Source: an uncultured Pelagibacteraceae bacterium (GTDB lineage Bacteria; Pseudomonadota; Alphaproteobacteria; Pelagibacterales; Pelagibacteraceae). From it: a stretch of 58,061 bases of DNA. The DNA is taken from contig CACKGK010000008.1 of the NCBI GenBank assembly GCA_902599665.1, forward strand, positions 1-58,061, written 5' to 3'. Every line of letters begins with the position of its first letter. Position 1 is the first letter of the stretch. The notes under the pieces were generated by a model. It did not search any database and was not told where the DNA came from. It worked only from the letters and a program-made list of their open reading frames with translations. A program made the translations under genes and the position numbers. Below are positions 48,075 through 55,572 of this stretch, piece by piece.

Positions 48075-48290
48075 TTGTCGAAACAAGATTTATTGGAATT
48101 TAAAGGTAAAGTAATCGATTTATTACCTAATGCCATGTTCCGAGTAAAGCTTGAAAATAATCATATTGTTACAGCTCACACAGCTGGAAAGTTGAGGAAG
48201 AATAGGATTAGAGTTCTTCAAGGTGATAATGTAACTGTCGAAGTAACACCTTATGATTTGACAAAAGGAAGAATTATTTTTAGGTTTTAA
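48075..48290 (+). CDS. infA: Translation initiation factor IF-1 (TTG start)
   Basis: 71-aa S1/OB-fold factor that binds the 30S A site. Sequence features: [42 protein letters not shown], and [17 protein letters not shown]. The initiator is TTG at 48075, with an AGGAG Shine-Dalgarno at 48061-48065 inside the end of hisD. Alignment to the family leaves no alternative ATG. tRNA-Phe begins 5 bp after its stop, so RNase P processing probably defines the mRNA 3' end. Confidence 0.97.
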   Translation: MSKQDLLEFKGKVIDLLPNAMFRVKLENNHIVTAHTAGKLRKNRIRVLQGDNVTVEVTPYDLTKGRIIFRF

Positions 48291-48295
48291 ATAAT

Positions 48296-48371
48296 GGCTT
48301 CGTAGCTCAGTTGGTAGAGCAGAGCCCTGAAAAGGCTTGTGTCGCTGGTTCGAGTCCCGCCGAAGCCACCA
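48296..48371 (+). tRNA. tRNA-Phe(GAA)
   Basis: 76 nt: acceptor GGCTTCG/CGAAGCC, discriminator A, encoded CCA at 48369-48371. D-arm TAGCTCAGTTGGTAGAGC; anticodon stem GAGCC/GGCTT around CTGAAAA gives anticodon GAA; T-arm CTGGTTCGAGTCCCG in outline. It follows infA by 5 bp and is probably cotranscribed with it. Confidence 0.97.
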
Positions 48372-48388
48372 TTTTAGAAATAAAACCT

Positions 48389-48407
48389 TGCAGCAAAAAT
48401 GCTTGCA
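48389..48407 (+). terminator. Possible hairpin after tRNA-Phe
   Basis: TTGCAGCA (48389-48396) can fold with TGCTTGCA (48400-48407, one bulged T) over a short A-rich loop, followed by TTCAATTTT. This could end the infA-tRNA-Phe transcript. It includes two of the four CTTGCA copies found around cspA, so it may instead be a regulatory repeat. Confidence 0.3.
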
Positions 48408-48461
48408 TTCAATTTTAAAATCTAATAACTATCGCGCTAGCTGAAGTTTAGCTAAGTTTAA

Positions 48462-48467
48462 TATAAT
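48462..48467 (+). promoter_or_regulatory. Candidate -10 box of cspA
   Basis: TATAAT matches the sigma-70 -10 consensus exactly and lies 22 bp before the cspA ATG, so transcription would start near 48474 with a short leader. No good -35 is visible 17 bp upstream; that position overlaps a TAGCT/AGCTA dyad at 48438-48454. Confidence 0.4.
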
Positions 48468-48489
48468 AAAGAAAGAGTAAAAGAAAAGT

Positions 48490-48702
48490 ATGAGTACATT
48501 AAAAGGAAAAGTAAAGTGGTTCAACGGTAAGAAGGGCTACGGGTTTATAGAAAGAGAAGACGGAGAAAAAGATTGTTTCGTTCATGCAAGCGCAGTTCGT
48601 GAAGCAGGACTTCGTTTTTTGAATGAGAACGACGCTGTAGAATTTGAAATTCAGGATGGAGACAAAGGTCCAAGCGCAGTGAATTTAAAGAAAACTTCTT
48701 AA
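48490..48702 (+). CDS. cspA: Cold-shock domain protein
   Basis: 70-aa single cold-shock domain, an RNA/ssDNA-binding OB fold. RNP1 is KGYGFIER and RNP2 is CFVHASAV; it begins [20 protein letters not shown] and ends SAVNLKKTS. It acts as an RNA chaperone. It is not packed into an operon: 118 bp and 231 bp of noncoding DNA flank it, both with hairpins, which is exceptional here and suggests its own regulation. The leader looks too short for the long E. coli cspA-type thermosensor. Confidence 0.96.
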   Translation: MSTLKGKVKWFNGKKGYGFIEREDGEKDCFVHASAVREAGLRFLNENDAVEFEIQDGDKGPSAVNLKKTS

Positions 48703-48722
48703 AATTTATTTCATTTAAAATT

Positions 48723-48769
48723 TTGTATAGGAATAAAAGTAGGTAAACCCTATGAATATTCCTATACAA
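48723..48769 (+). ncRNA. Strong 13-bp hairpin downstream of cspA
   Basis: TTGTATAGGAATA (48723-48735) and TATTCCTATACAA (48757-48769) are perfectly complementary. The 21-nt interior can add a TAGG/CCTA pairing, giving a two-step stem-loop. It starts 20 bp after the cspA stop. No T-run follows, so a simple terminator is unlikely; a 3'-UTR stability element or small RNA is possible. It is a fact of the sequence; the function is inferred. Confidence 0.5.
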
Positions 48770-48778
48770 TACATACTT

Positions 48779-48798
48779 GCATTTTAAGTCTAAAATGC
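48779..48798 (+). repeat. 8-bp perfect hairpin, second in the cspA-tRNA-His spacer
   Basis: GCATTTTA-agtc-TAAAATGC is a perfect inverted repeat with a 4-nt loop. It is preceded by CTTGCA and followed by GCTATTTAAC (48797-48806), a 10-mer repeated at 48877-48886. Weak in GC, so it may be a poor terminator or part of a larger RNA. Confidence 0.35.
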
Positions 48799-48861
48799 TA
48801 TTTAACCTCCATGATTAAAAATAGTAAAATTTTAGTATCTCACAAAAGACATCATTTTCAT

Positions 48862-48878
48862 GCTGGCTTGCAGCTAGC
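48862..48878 (+). repeat. GC-containing hairpin upstream of tRNA-His
   Basis: GCTGGC (48862-48867) pairs with GCTAGC (48873-48878, one G-U) around TTGCA. It is followed by TATTTAACTATTTT, which could serve as a terminator tail before the tRNA-His promoter. It repeats the GCTAGCT and CTTGCA words found upstream of cspA. Confidence 0.4.
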
Positions 48879-48917
48879 TATTTAACTATTTTAAAATTTA
48901 AATTTAACTCTAATTAG

Positions 48918-48923
48918 TATAAA
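48918..48923 (+). promoter_or_regulatory. Candidate -10 box for tRNA-His-hisS
   Basis: TATAAA 10 bp before the first base of tRNA-His would start transcription at about 48930, giving a tRNA precursor with a leader of only a few nucleotides. No convincing -35 is seen in the AT-rich upstream DNA. Confidence 0.3.
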
Positions 48924-48933
48924 ACAATAACAG

Positions 48934-49008
48934 GCCCTGGTGGTGAAATGGTTATCACGAAAGTTTGTGGAACTTTAGTTTTTGGTTCAATTCCAAGCCA
49001 GGGTACCA
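48934..49008 (+). tRNA. tRNA-His(GTG), with G1-U72 and A73
   Basis: 75 nt. Acceptor GCCCTGG pairs with CCAGGGT, so the first pair is G1-U72; the discriminator is A73 and CCA is encoded (49006-49008). D-arm GTGA/TCAC; anticodon stem AAAGT/ACTTT around TTGTGGA gives anticodon GTG; T-arm TTTGG-TTCAATT-CCAAG. Ordinary tRNA-His has an extra G-1 opposite C73. Here the genomic base before G1 is G, but with A73 it cannot pair. U72 and A73 are the identity elements reported for Caulobacter tRNA-His. hisS starts 4 nt downstream. Confidence 0.95.
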
Positions 49009-49012
49009 AAAA

Positions 49013-50407
49013 ATGAATAAACAAAATAAATTAATACCTGGGTTGCCCTCAGGATTTGAAGATCGTTGGGATAAGAAACTTCTTCTCAAAAAAAAGCTGT
49101 TATCAGTAATTGAGAATAATTTTATTAAGTTTGGTGCTGAACCACTCGAAACACCATCGTTCGAAGTAAGTGAAAATATAGGATCTTTTCTTGCAGAAGA
49201 TGAAGCTAATCCTATGTCTGATGTATTTTCATTTAAAGATGGAGATAAAAATATTACCCTTAGATATGACCTATCTAGCCCTCTAGCAAGATTTGTTGCT
49301 CAAAATAATCAAGAGTTGCCTTCAATTTATAAGAGATATGCTATTCAAAATGTATTTCGTAACGAAAAGGCGGGCAATGGAAGATATAGAGAATTTTTGC
49401 AGGCAGATTTTGATATTGTAGGAAATGTTAGTTCAACACAAGCTAACGCTGAACTTTGTAATTTAATTTCAGCAACACTTTTAGAGTGTGGATTAAAGAA
49501 AGATCAGTTTACGATCAATGTAAGTAACAGAAAAATAGTTCAAGGTTTACTTGATGAATTACAAATAACTGAGGAGAAACAGTTAAAAGTTATTAGGGCA
49601 ATTGATAAACTTGATAAGCCTGGATTTGGAATAAAAGGTGTAGAGGACCTTTTGAGAAAGGAAAGAAAAGATACTAGTGGTGCTATTACTAAAGGTGCAG
49701 ACTTAAATGATAAGCAGGTTTCTAAAATATTAGATTATTTAAAAATTAAAGGTTTAAATGAACTGAAACAAAATTTAAAAAACTCACTATCGCAAGAGGG
49801 AATCAAGGAATTAGAAGACTTTTTTGAAATTCTTAGATATGGATCAAACTTAAATCAAGTCAAAACCAACTTCACAATTGTCAGAGGCTTGTCATATTAT
49901 TCTGATTTCATCGTTGAAACTAATTTAAATTTTAAAGTTACAAATAATAAAGGTAAAGAGGTAGATATTGGGAGCATTTGTTCAGGAGGAGCCTATGCAC
50001 AACTTATATCAAGATTTAAAGGAGTTGATATTCCAGGTACAGGTATAAGTTTTGGTGTAGATAGACTTTTGTTTGCATTAATGCAATTAGATCAGTTTCA
50101 ATTAGACGAACAAAAACCAATTTTAGTGTGTGTGATGGATCAAAAATACTTAAAAAACTACTACGAAATTTTAGATCTTTTAAGAAAAAACAATATTAAT
50201 TCAGAAATATTTTTAGATACCAAAAAAAATCTTGGTAAGCAGCTTACTTATGCAAATAAACGCCAATTACCAGTTGCAGTAATCTGTGGAGAAAATGAAT
50301 TTAAAGATAATACAGTGACCATTAAAAATTTAAAGGGTGTAAAGGGTGAGAACAACAAAACAATTCCCAAGAAAGATTTAATAAATGAAGTCAAAAAACT
50401 TATCTGA
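49013..50407 (+). CDS. hisS: Histidine--tRNA ligase, divergent alphaproteobacterial type
   Basis: Class II synthetase charging tRNA-His, 464 aa from ATG 49013; an upstream start at 48965 would lie inside the tRNA and is rejected. It opens LIPGLPSGFEDRWDKK. Motif 2 region: RYAIQNVFRNEKAGNGRYREFLQADFDIVG. The HisA motif is present as VRGLSYYSDFIVE, where typical bacterial enzymes have RGLDYYTxTVFE. Motif 3 lies in GTGISFGVDRLLFAL, and the C-terminal anticodon domain from ~375. Only AAAA separates the start from the mature tRNA-His end, so no Shine-Dalgarno exists. It overlaps hisZ by 23 bp. Confidence 0.96.
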   Translation: MNKQNKLIPGLPSGFEDRWDKKLLLKKKLLSVIENNFIKFGAEPLETPSFEVSENIGSFLAEDEANPMSDVFSFKDGDKNITLRYDLSSPLARFVAQNNQELPSIYKRYAIQNVFRNEKAGNGRYREFLQADFDIVGNVSSTQANAELCNLISATLLECGLKKDQFTINVSNRKIVQGLLDELQITEEKQLKVIRAIDKLDKPGFGIKGVEDLLRKERKDTSGAITKGADLNDKQVSKILDYLKIKGLNELKQNLKNSLSQEGIKELEDFFEILRYGSNLNQVKTNFTIVRGLSYYSDFIVETNLNFKVTNNKGKEVDIGSICSGGAYAQLISRFKGVDIPGTGISFGVDRLLFALMQLDQFQLDEQKPILVCVMDQKYLKNYYEILDLLRKNNINSEIFLDTKKNLGKQLTYANKRQLPVAVICGENEFKDNTVTIKNLKGVKGENNKTIPKKDLINEVKKLI

Positions 50408-51434
50408 AAATATACTTAAATCTTTAAAATCAAGTGGATTTGATTATATAGGTTTAGATACAGTAATTCCAACCAATCTAATTCTCGAGAGATCTGGGGA
50501 ATCATTTAGAAGTTTAATTTTTTCATTTATGGATCAGAATGGAAAGGAAATTTGTTTAAGACCTGATTTAACTATTGCTTCTTGTATCAAATATCTCAAT
50601 CAAAAAAAAAAGAGATCTTCAAAAGTATTTTATAATGGTCAAGCATTCAGAAAAGTTCAGAAAAAGAATGAAAAAATTATTAGAGATCAAATAGGTTTTG
50701 AGATAATAGGATCAAAAGATGAAAAAAGAGATGATAAGGAAATAATAAATACTGGTATTAAAGTTTTAAATAAATTTAGATATAAGTCTGGGAGTATAAC
50801 AATAGGAAATGTAGAAATATTTCACTTGTTGATAAATAAATTAGATATTCCAAAAAGGTGGAAACTTAGATTACAAAGACATTTTTGGCGAGAGGCTTAT
50901 TTTAATGAATTATTAAGACGTTTAGAGACTAATTCAGATTTTGATGAAACTATCGTTGAATTAGATAAAAAAAGATACCTTAAATTATGTAAACAAAATC
51001 AAAACAGAAATATAGCAGGGCGTTCCTTAAGAGAAATACTGATCAGATTTGATAACAAAATAAAAGATCCTAGAAGAAAAGTAAAAGGTCAAAATGTAGT
51101 AAAGATTATAAGAGAATATTTAAAAATTAATTGCAAAATGAGTAACGCAGCAACTACTCTAAATGCTTTTTTCAAAAAAAATAAAATAAATCTTACTGTT
51201 GGTAAAAATTATTTTCCAATCACAAAAGATAAGGTTTCAAAATTAAATGTAAATTTTTCATCTTCTTTTGGAAGACATCTGGAATATTACACAGGGATGG
51301 TATTTAAGATTATAATAAATTCAAACTCTAGAAAAATACAGGTTAATGGAGGTCGATATGACAATCTTATTTCTGATTTAGGATCTTCAAAAAAAATCCC
51401 AGCAGTTGGAGGTGCAATAAGTTTAAATGATTAA
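50385..51434 (+). CDS. hisZ: ATP phosphoribosyltransferase regulatory subunit
   Basis: 349-aa HisRS paralogue that has no synthetase activity but activates short-form HisG and mediates histidine feedback. It keeps the class II core (LRPDLTIASCIKYLNQ, motif-2-like FYNGQAFRKVQKK...IRDQIGFEIIG, and GRHLEYYTGMVFKI in place of the HisA motif) and lacks the C-terminal anticodon domain. It overlaps hisS by 23 bp and hisG by 8 bp, so hisS-hisZ-hisG are one translational unit. Confidence 0.93.
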   Translation: MKSKNLSENILKSLKSSGFDYIGLDTVIPTNLILERSGESFRSLIFSFMDQNGKEICLRPDLTIASCIKYLNQKKKRSSKVFYNGQAFRKVQKKNEKIIRDQIGFEIIGSKDEKRDDKEIINTGIKVLNKFRYKSGSITIGNVEIFHLLINKLDIPKRWKLRLQRHFWREAYFNELLRRLETNSDFDETIVELDKKRYLKLCKQNQNRNIAGRSLREILIRFDNKIKDPRRKVKGQNVVKIIREYLKINCKMSNAATTLNAFFKKNKINLTVGKNYFPITKDKVSKLNVNFSSSFGRHLEYYTGMVFKIIINSNSRKIQVNGGRYDNLISDLGSSKKIPAVGGAISLND

Positions 51435-52104
51435 AATTGGTATTCCAAGCAAGGGTAGATTAAGAAAGGATACTTTAAATATATTTAAAATTAAAAAGCT
51501 CAAAATTCTATCAGAAAGAGGTGATAGGGATCTCTTTGGATATGTTAAAGGAAATAAAAATATTAAAATTATTTATTTACATGCGAGAGAAATTATAGAA
51601 AGGTTGGGCGATGGATCTCTAGATATTGGATTTTCAGGATATGATTTATTAAAAGAAACTGAATTAAATATACAAAATAAAATTACTATTGCTAAAAAGC
51701 TAGAATATGGACATGCAACTTTAGCATTAGCTGTTCCAGACGAGTGGATTGATATTCAGACACTTGCTGATTTAGAGGAAATTTCCTTTGATTTTAAAGA
51801 TAAAAAGAAAAGTAGAATGAGAGTTGCAACAAAATATCCAAATCTTACAAGAGAGTTTTTATTTTCAAAAGGCGTAACTCAATTTAAGTTAGTCCCATCT
51901 CTTGGGGCAACTGAAGTTTATCCATTTACTGGCTCATCAGAAATTTTATCAGATATAACTAGTACAGGAGAAACTTTACGTGCAAATAATTTAAGAGTTT
52001 TAAAAGATGGAAATATTCTTAAAAGTACTGCAATTTTAATGTCTAATAAAAAATTAAGTAACAAAAAAGGTTTGAAGAAAATTTTAAACTTGCTTAGCTC
52101 TTAA
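51427..52104 (+). CDS. hisG: ATP phosphoribosyltransferase, short form
   Basis: First and feedback-controlled step of histidine synthesis (ATP + PRPP), 225 aa. The short form lacks the C-terminal ACT-like regulatory domain of ~290-aa enzymes and needs HisZ, encoded just upstream. Motifs: IGIPSKGRLRKDTL, DIGFSGYDLL, and the PRPP loop in EVYPFTGSSEILSDITSTGETLRANNL with VKDG-like RVLKDG. 22 bp before rmuC. Confidence 0.97.
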   Translation: MIKIGIPSKGRLRKDTLNIFKIKKLKILSERGDRDLFGYVKGNKNIKIIYLHAREIIERLGDGSLDIGFSGYDLLKETELNIQNKITIAKKLEYGHATLALAVPDEWIDIQTLADLEEISFDFKDKKKSRMRVATKYPNLTREFLFSKGVTQFKLVPSLGATEVYPFTGSSEILSDITSTGETLRANNLRVLKDGNILKSTAILMSNKKLSNKKGLKKILNLLSS

Positions 52105-52126
52105 CTCTCACTATTATATTTACTCT

Positions 52127-53224
52127 ATGGATACGATTCTCTTGATAATCTTGCTTTTATTGCTTGTTTCAACTCTAGGGGTTTTATATTTAAATTTAAG
52201 GCCAAAACCCAAAGGAGAGAGTGAAAATAAAGAAGCTGAGGAAATAGCTAATTTAAAAGCAGAAATCGTTTCTTTAAAAGATACTTTAAATAATACTATT
52301 AATAATTCATTAGGCTCTATGTCTACCTCATTTAATAATCTTTCTACAGGTGTTACTAAAGATATGACAGAAGCTTTAACTAAAGTTGATGAAAAAGTTG
52401 GAAACTTTAATCAACAGGTACAGTTATTGAATCAAAGCCAAGAAGGTATAAGTAAAATTTTAGCAGGTGTTAAAAAATATGGAACACTTGCTGAATTTAG
52501 TTTGGATGCCTTAATTAAAGATTTATTGCCAGCCTCTCAATTCATGACAAATGTTAAAATGAAAGAGGATACCAGTGAAAACGTTGAATTTGCAATTAAA
52601 CTTCAAGGTGATGTTATGGTTCCGGTTGACTCGCACTTCCCAGTAGAAAAATTTAAAGCAATCACTGATGGTTATGACTCAGATGACAAACGAGCTGTTG
52701 TAGATGCAAGAGCAAAATTAGCATCAGCCTTCAAAGCTAAAGCTAAAAGTGTAAATGAAAAATATATAGTTCCACCAAAAACTACAGATTTTGCTATTGT
52801 CTATGCGCCAACGGAAAGCTTGTATAAAGAATTGACTGAATATCAAGATCCAAGCACAAAAGAATTATTAACTAAAGAATTAATGAAAAAACACAAAGTT
52901 ATAATTTGCGGTCCAAACACTTTATCTGCTTACTTACAGTCTTTACACATGGGTTTTCAATCGCTCAAAGTTCAAAAGGGAGCAACTGAAATATATACTC
53001 ATTTAAAAACAATTAGCACACGGTTTGCAAGACATTTTGATAATATTATAGTCTTGAATAAGAAACTAGAAGAGGCGATGGCTGTTGTTAATAAGTTTGG
53101 AATGGATGCAAGATCTATTACGAGAACTTTAGAAAATATAAAAGATCCAGAGCAGTTTGAAAAAGCCCTAAAAACTGAGAATGTAGAAAAACTTGAAGAC
53201 CTTCCTAGACAAGCCAAAAAATAA
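52127..53224 (+). CDS. rmuC: DNA recombination protein RmuC
   Basis: 365-aa membrane-anchored protein. TM segment at ~3-23 (ILLIILLLLLVSTLGVLYL), coiled-coil at ~35-115, then the RmuC core: VEFAIKLQGDVMVPVDSHFPVEKF, AIVYAPTESLYKEL, and KVIICGPNTLSAYLQSLHMGFQSL. The core belongs to a PD-(D/E)XK-like nuclease superfamily and limits inversions at short repeats in E. coli. It is first of three consecutive DNA-metabolism genes. Confidence 0.92.
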   Translation: MDTILLIILLLLLVSTLGVLYLNLRPKPKGESENKEAEEIANLKAEIVSLKDTLNNTINNSLGSMSTSFNNLSTGVTKDMTEALTKVDEKVGNFNQQVQLLNQSQEGISKILAGVKKYGTLAEFSLDALIKDLLPASQFMTNVKMKEDTSENVEFAIKLQGDVMVPVDSHFPVEKFKAITDGYDSDDKRAVVDARAKLASAFKAKAKSVNEKYIVPPKTTDFAIVYAPTESLYKELTEYQDPSTKELLTKELMKKHKVIICGPNTLSAYLQSLHMGFQSLKVQKGATEIYTHLKTISTRFARHFDNIIVLNKKLEEAMAVVNKFGMDARSITRTLENIKDPEQFEKALKTENVEKLEDLPRQAKK

Positions 53225-53260
53225 ATTTAATTTAAATATAATTTCTCATATAAGAAACGC

Positions 53261-53947
53261 ATGAAATGGAATAACAAATTTAATTATCCAAAGTCCACAA
53301 GATCAATTGAGAATGGTTATAGAAAATATTCTTTTGGTGAAGAAAAACTTCCAAGTGTAACAACAATTTTAAGTGCAACTAAATCTGAAGAAGAAAAAGC
53401 TGCTTTAGCAAACTGGAGAGAAAGAGTAGGCTATAAAGAAGCTAATAGAATTAAAACAGAAGCATCTTCAAGAGGAACATCAATGCATACATATATAGAG
53501 GATTATCTGAGAGGACGTATCAATGAAAGTTTTTTTGAAAGTAATGAACAATATAAAAATATGGCTAAAGAAATAATTGAAAAAGGGGTAGATAATAAAT
53601 TAAATGAAATCTATGGAATTGAGGAAACTTTATATTATCCTGAACAATATGCAGGCACAGCTGACTTAATTGGTGTTTATCAAGGTAATGATGTTGTAAT
53701 CGATTTTAAACAAAGTAATAAACCAAAAAAAATAGATTATATCCAAGATTATTTCTTACAACTTGGAGCATATACCTTGGCACATGATATTGTTCATGGA
53801 ACTAAAATGAAAGCTGGCATAATATTACTATGCACAAAAGATATTTTGTTTCAGGAATTTAAAATAGAAGGCGCAGAATTAGAGATGTATCAAAATTTGT
53901 TCTTAGGAAGGGTCAAAAAATTTTACGAGATGAATAATATAGCTTGA
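53261..53947 (+). CDS. MGME1-like PD-(D/E)XK exonuclease
   Basis: 228-aa nuclease resembling mitochondrial genome maintenance exonuclease 1 and related bacterial/phage proteins. N-terminal YSFGEEKLPSVTTILSAT; then RGTSMHTYIEDYL with H76 and E80; the nuclease core AGTADLIGV (D135) and VVIDFKQSNK (D148-x-K150, the D-x-K motif); then DYFLQLGAYTLAHD. MGME1 trims single-stranded DNA ends. Function here is inferred from the fold; a phage origin is possible, as pelagiphages carry related nucleases, but no other phage gene is near. Confidence 0.8.
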   Translation: MKWNNKFNYPKSTRSIENGYRKYSFGEEKLPSVTTILSATKSEEEKAALANWRERVGYKEANRIKTEASSRGTSMHTYIEDYLRGRINESFFESNEQYKNMAKEIIEKGVDNKLNEIYGIEETLYYPEQYAGTADLIGVYQGNDVVIDFKQSNKPKKIDYIQDYFLQLGAYTLAHDIVHGTKMKAGIILLCTKDILFQEFKIEGAELEMYQNLFLGRVKKFYEMNNIA

Positions 53948-54072
53948 CTTTAACATACCATTTCATAGAAGAGATAATACTAACTAGAAGCTACTTGTTT
54001 AGATGCAACGGTTTAGTCATAAAAAACTTTCCAAAAACCCATCAAAACAAAGCTAATTTAAGGTTTTAAAAT

Positions 54073-55506
54073 ATGAATTTAGCAATCTGGGATATAGAAT
54101 CATCAAGTGCAAGTACTGATTTCGGTAGCATAATTGAAATTGGTGGAATTTTAGTCGATGAAAACTTCAAAGAGAAAGATCGATTTAATTTAAGGTGCAG
54201 TCTGCCTGAAGGAGAAATTTTTCAGGCTATGGCCTTAATAGTCAACAAGACATCGATAAAACAACTTACTCAAACAAACTTAAGTCACTATCAAATGTTG
54301 GGTGAAGTTGAAAAAATATTTAAAAAATGGAGTCCTGCAATATTTTTAGGTTGGAGTAGCCTTAATTTTGATGAAGAGATGATAAGAAAAGAGTTTTTTA
54401 AAAATATAAGATATCCTTATATTACTAATGCAGCACCTAATAAACGACATGATGGTATAAACATTGCAAGAGCTGCTTATGCAGTTGATCCTACAATCCT
54501 AGAAACAGAAATTAATGAAAAAAATAACCCAGTATTTAAACTTGCATCTTTAGCTCAAATGCAAGGCATTGATGCAAGTGATGCTCACTCAGCACTTGCC
54601 GACGCCGAATTGACTGCAAAAATTTTAAAGATTGTAAAAAACAAACAAGAGCATACTTGGGAATCTTTTTTAAGAACTGCAAACAAATCAGATACAGAAA
54701 CTATAATGAAAAAGGGAGAAATAGTAACTTTAAACGAATATTATTATGGAAAATCCAGACTTCATCTTGTTATACCATTACATCCAAAACATTGTATGCA
54801 CCCAATTTACCAAGGATGGTATTACTCCATAGATTTGAAAACAGAAATCCAGCCTTTAATAAATAAATCAATAAATGAATTAAAAGTTGAGATGAAAAAA
54901 TCTCCAAAATTTTTAAGAACTATACGTGCAAATAAAGCACCTATTATAATTGATGCGAAGTACGGAATGAATGCTGAACCCTATAACAAACTTGATAAAA
55001 ACGTAATTAAAAAAAGAGCAGAATTTGTTCAAAATAATGAACAATTTTCCCAAAATATTTTGACAGCTTTAAGAGAAGCTGCAGAGGAAAAAGAACAATC
55101 AAAATCCCAAGAAGATGTATATGCAGAAGAAAGTATTTATACAAAATTTACTTCAAACAAAGATACTGCTCTTTTTCCAACTTGGCATGCAGCACCATGG
55201 AAAGAAAAATTAAATTTATTAGATAAATTTGATGACGATAGGTTGGTTGGATTTGGTAAAAAAATAATTTTTCAAGAAGCCCCAGAAGTTTTGCCAGAAG
55301 CAATGTATAAATCAATAAGAAGAGAAATCGCTAAGAGAATACTAAGTGAAAGAAAAGAGAAATGGTGGACAATACCTACTTTATATAACGAAATCGATAC
55401 TTTAAGAGAAAAATATACTAATGAAAATGATAATGAAAAATTAGCTCTCTTAGACGAATTTAATACTTACGCAATGTCTATTCAAAAAAAATACGAGAAT
55501 GTTTGA
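54073..55506 (+). CDS. sbcB: Exodeoxyribonuclease I
   Basis: 3'-5' single-strand-specific exonuclease of the DnaQ superfamily, 477 aa (E. coli enzyme is 475). DEDD residues: D6/E8 region in LAIWDIESSS, GWSSLNFDEEMIRKEFF, and DAHSALADAELTAKIL. The C-terminal ExoI domains follow (RTIRANKAPIIID, and a terminal helical region with EKWWTIPTLYNEID). ExoI acts in mismatch repair and recombination. It follows the MGME1-like gene after 125 bp in which I see nothing but AT-rich sequence. Confidence 0.93.
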   Translation: MNLAIWDIESSSASTDFGSIIEIGGILVDENFKEKDRFNLRCSLPEGEIFQAMALIVNKTSIKQLTQTNLSHYQMLGEVEKIFKKWSPAIFLGWSSLNFDEEMIRKEFFKNIRYPYITNAAPNKRHDGINIARAAYAVDPTILETEINEKNNPVFKLASLAQMQGIDASDAHSALADAELTAKILKIVKNKQEHTWESFLRTANKSDTETIMKKGEIVTLNEYYYGKSRLHLVIPLHPKHCMHPIYQGWYYSIDLKTEIQPLINKSINELKVEMKKSPKFLRTIRANKAPIIIDAKYGMNAEPYNKLDKNVIKKRAEFVQNNEQFSQNILTALREAAEEKEQSKSQEDVYAEESIYTKFTSNKDTALFPTWHAAPWKEKLNLLDKFDDDRLVGFGKKIIFQEAPEVLPEAMYKSIRREIAKRILSERKEKWWTIPTLYNEIDTLREKYTNENDNEKLALLDEFNTYAMSIQKKYENV

Positions 55507-55572
55507 TGTATAAAATTAATTTTACGCATTTTTAACTATTGAATAAATAAAATAAATTTATATAAAACTCCT

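Noticed and set aside
48545..48769. Antisense frame of 74 codons across cspA and its 3' hairpin
   Set aside because: It overlaps the conserved cold-shock gene and the perfect inverted repeat; the apparent peptide has no recognisable feature.
48752..48787. 11-codon ORF (MNIPIQYILAF) in the cspA-tRNA-His spacer, possibly a leader peptide
   Set aside because: Too short to judge; it overlaps the 3' arm of the 13-bp stem, and no regulated gene other than a tRNA follows.
48965..49012. Upstream extension of hisS from 48965
   Set aside because: It would translate through the second half of tRNA-His; the family N terminus fits ATG 49013.
52127..55506. Prophage remnant around the MGME1-like nuclease
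   Set aside because: No integrase, structural, lysis or attachment-site feature is visible, and neighbours are chromosomal genes.
55511..55524. Perfect 14-bp palindrome TAAAATTAATTTTA between sbcB and trxA
   Set aside because: It is all A/T, so a chance dyad is likely in this composition, and it does not sit next to a recognisable promoter element.
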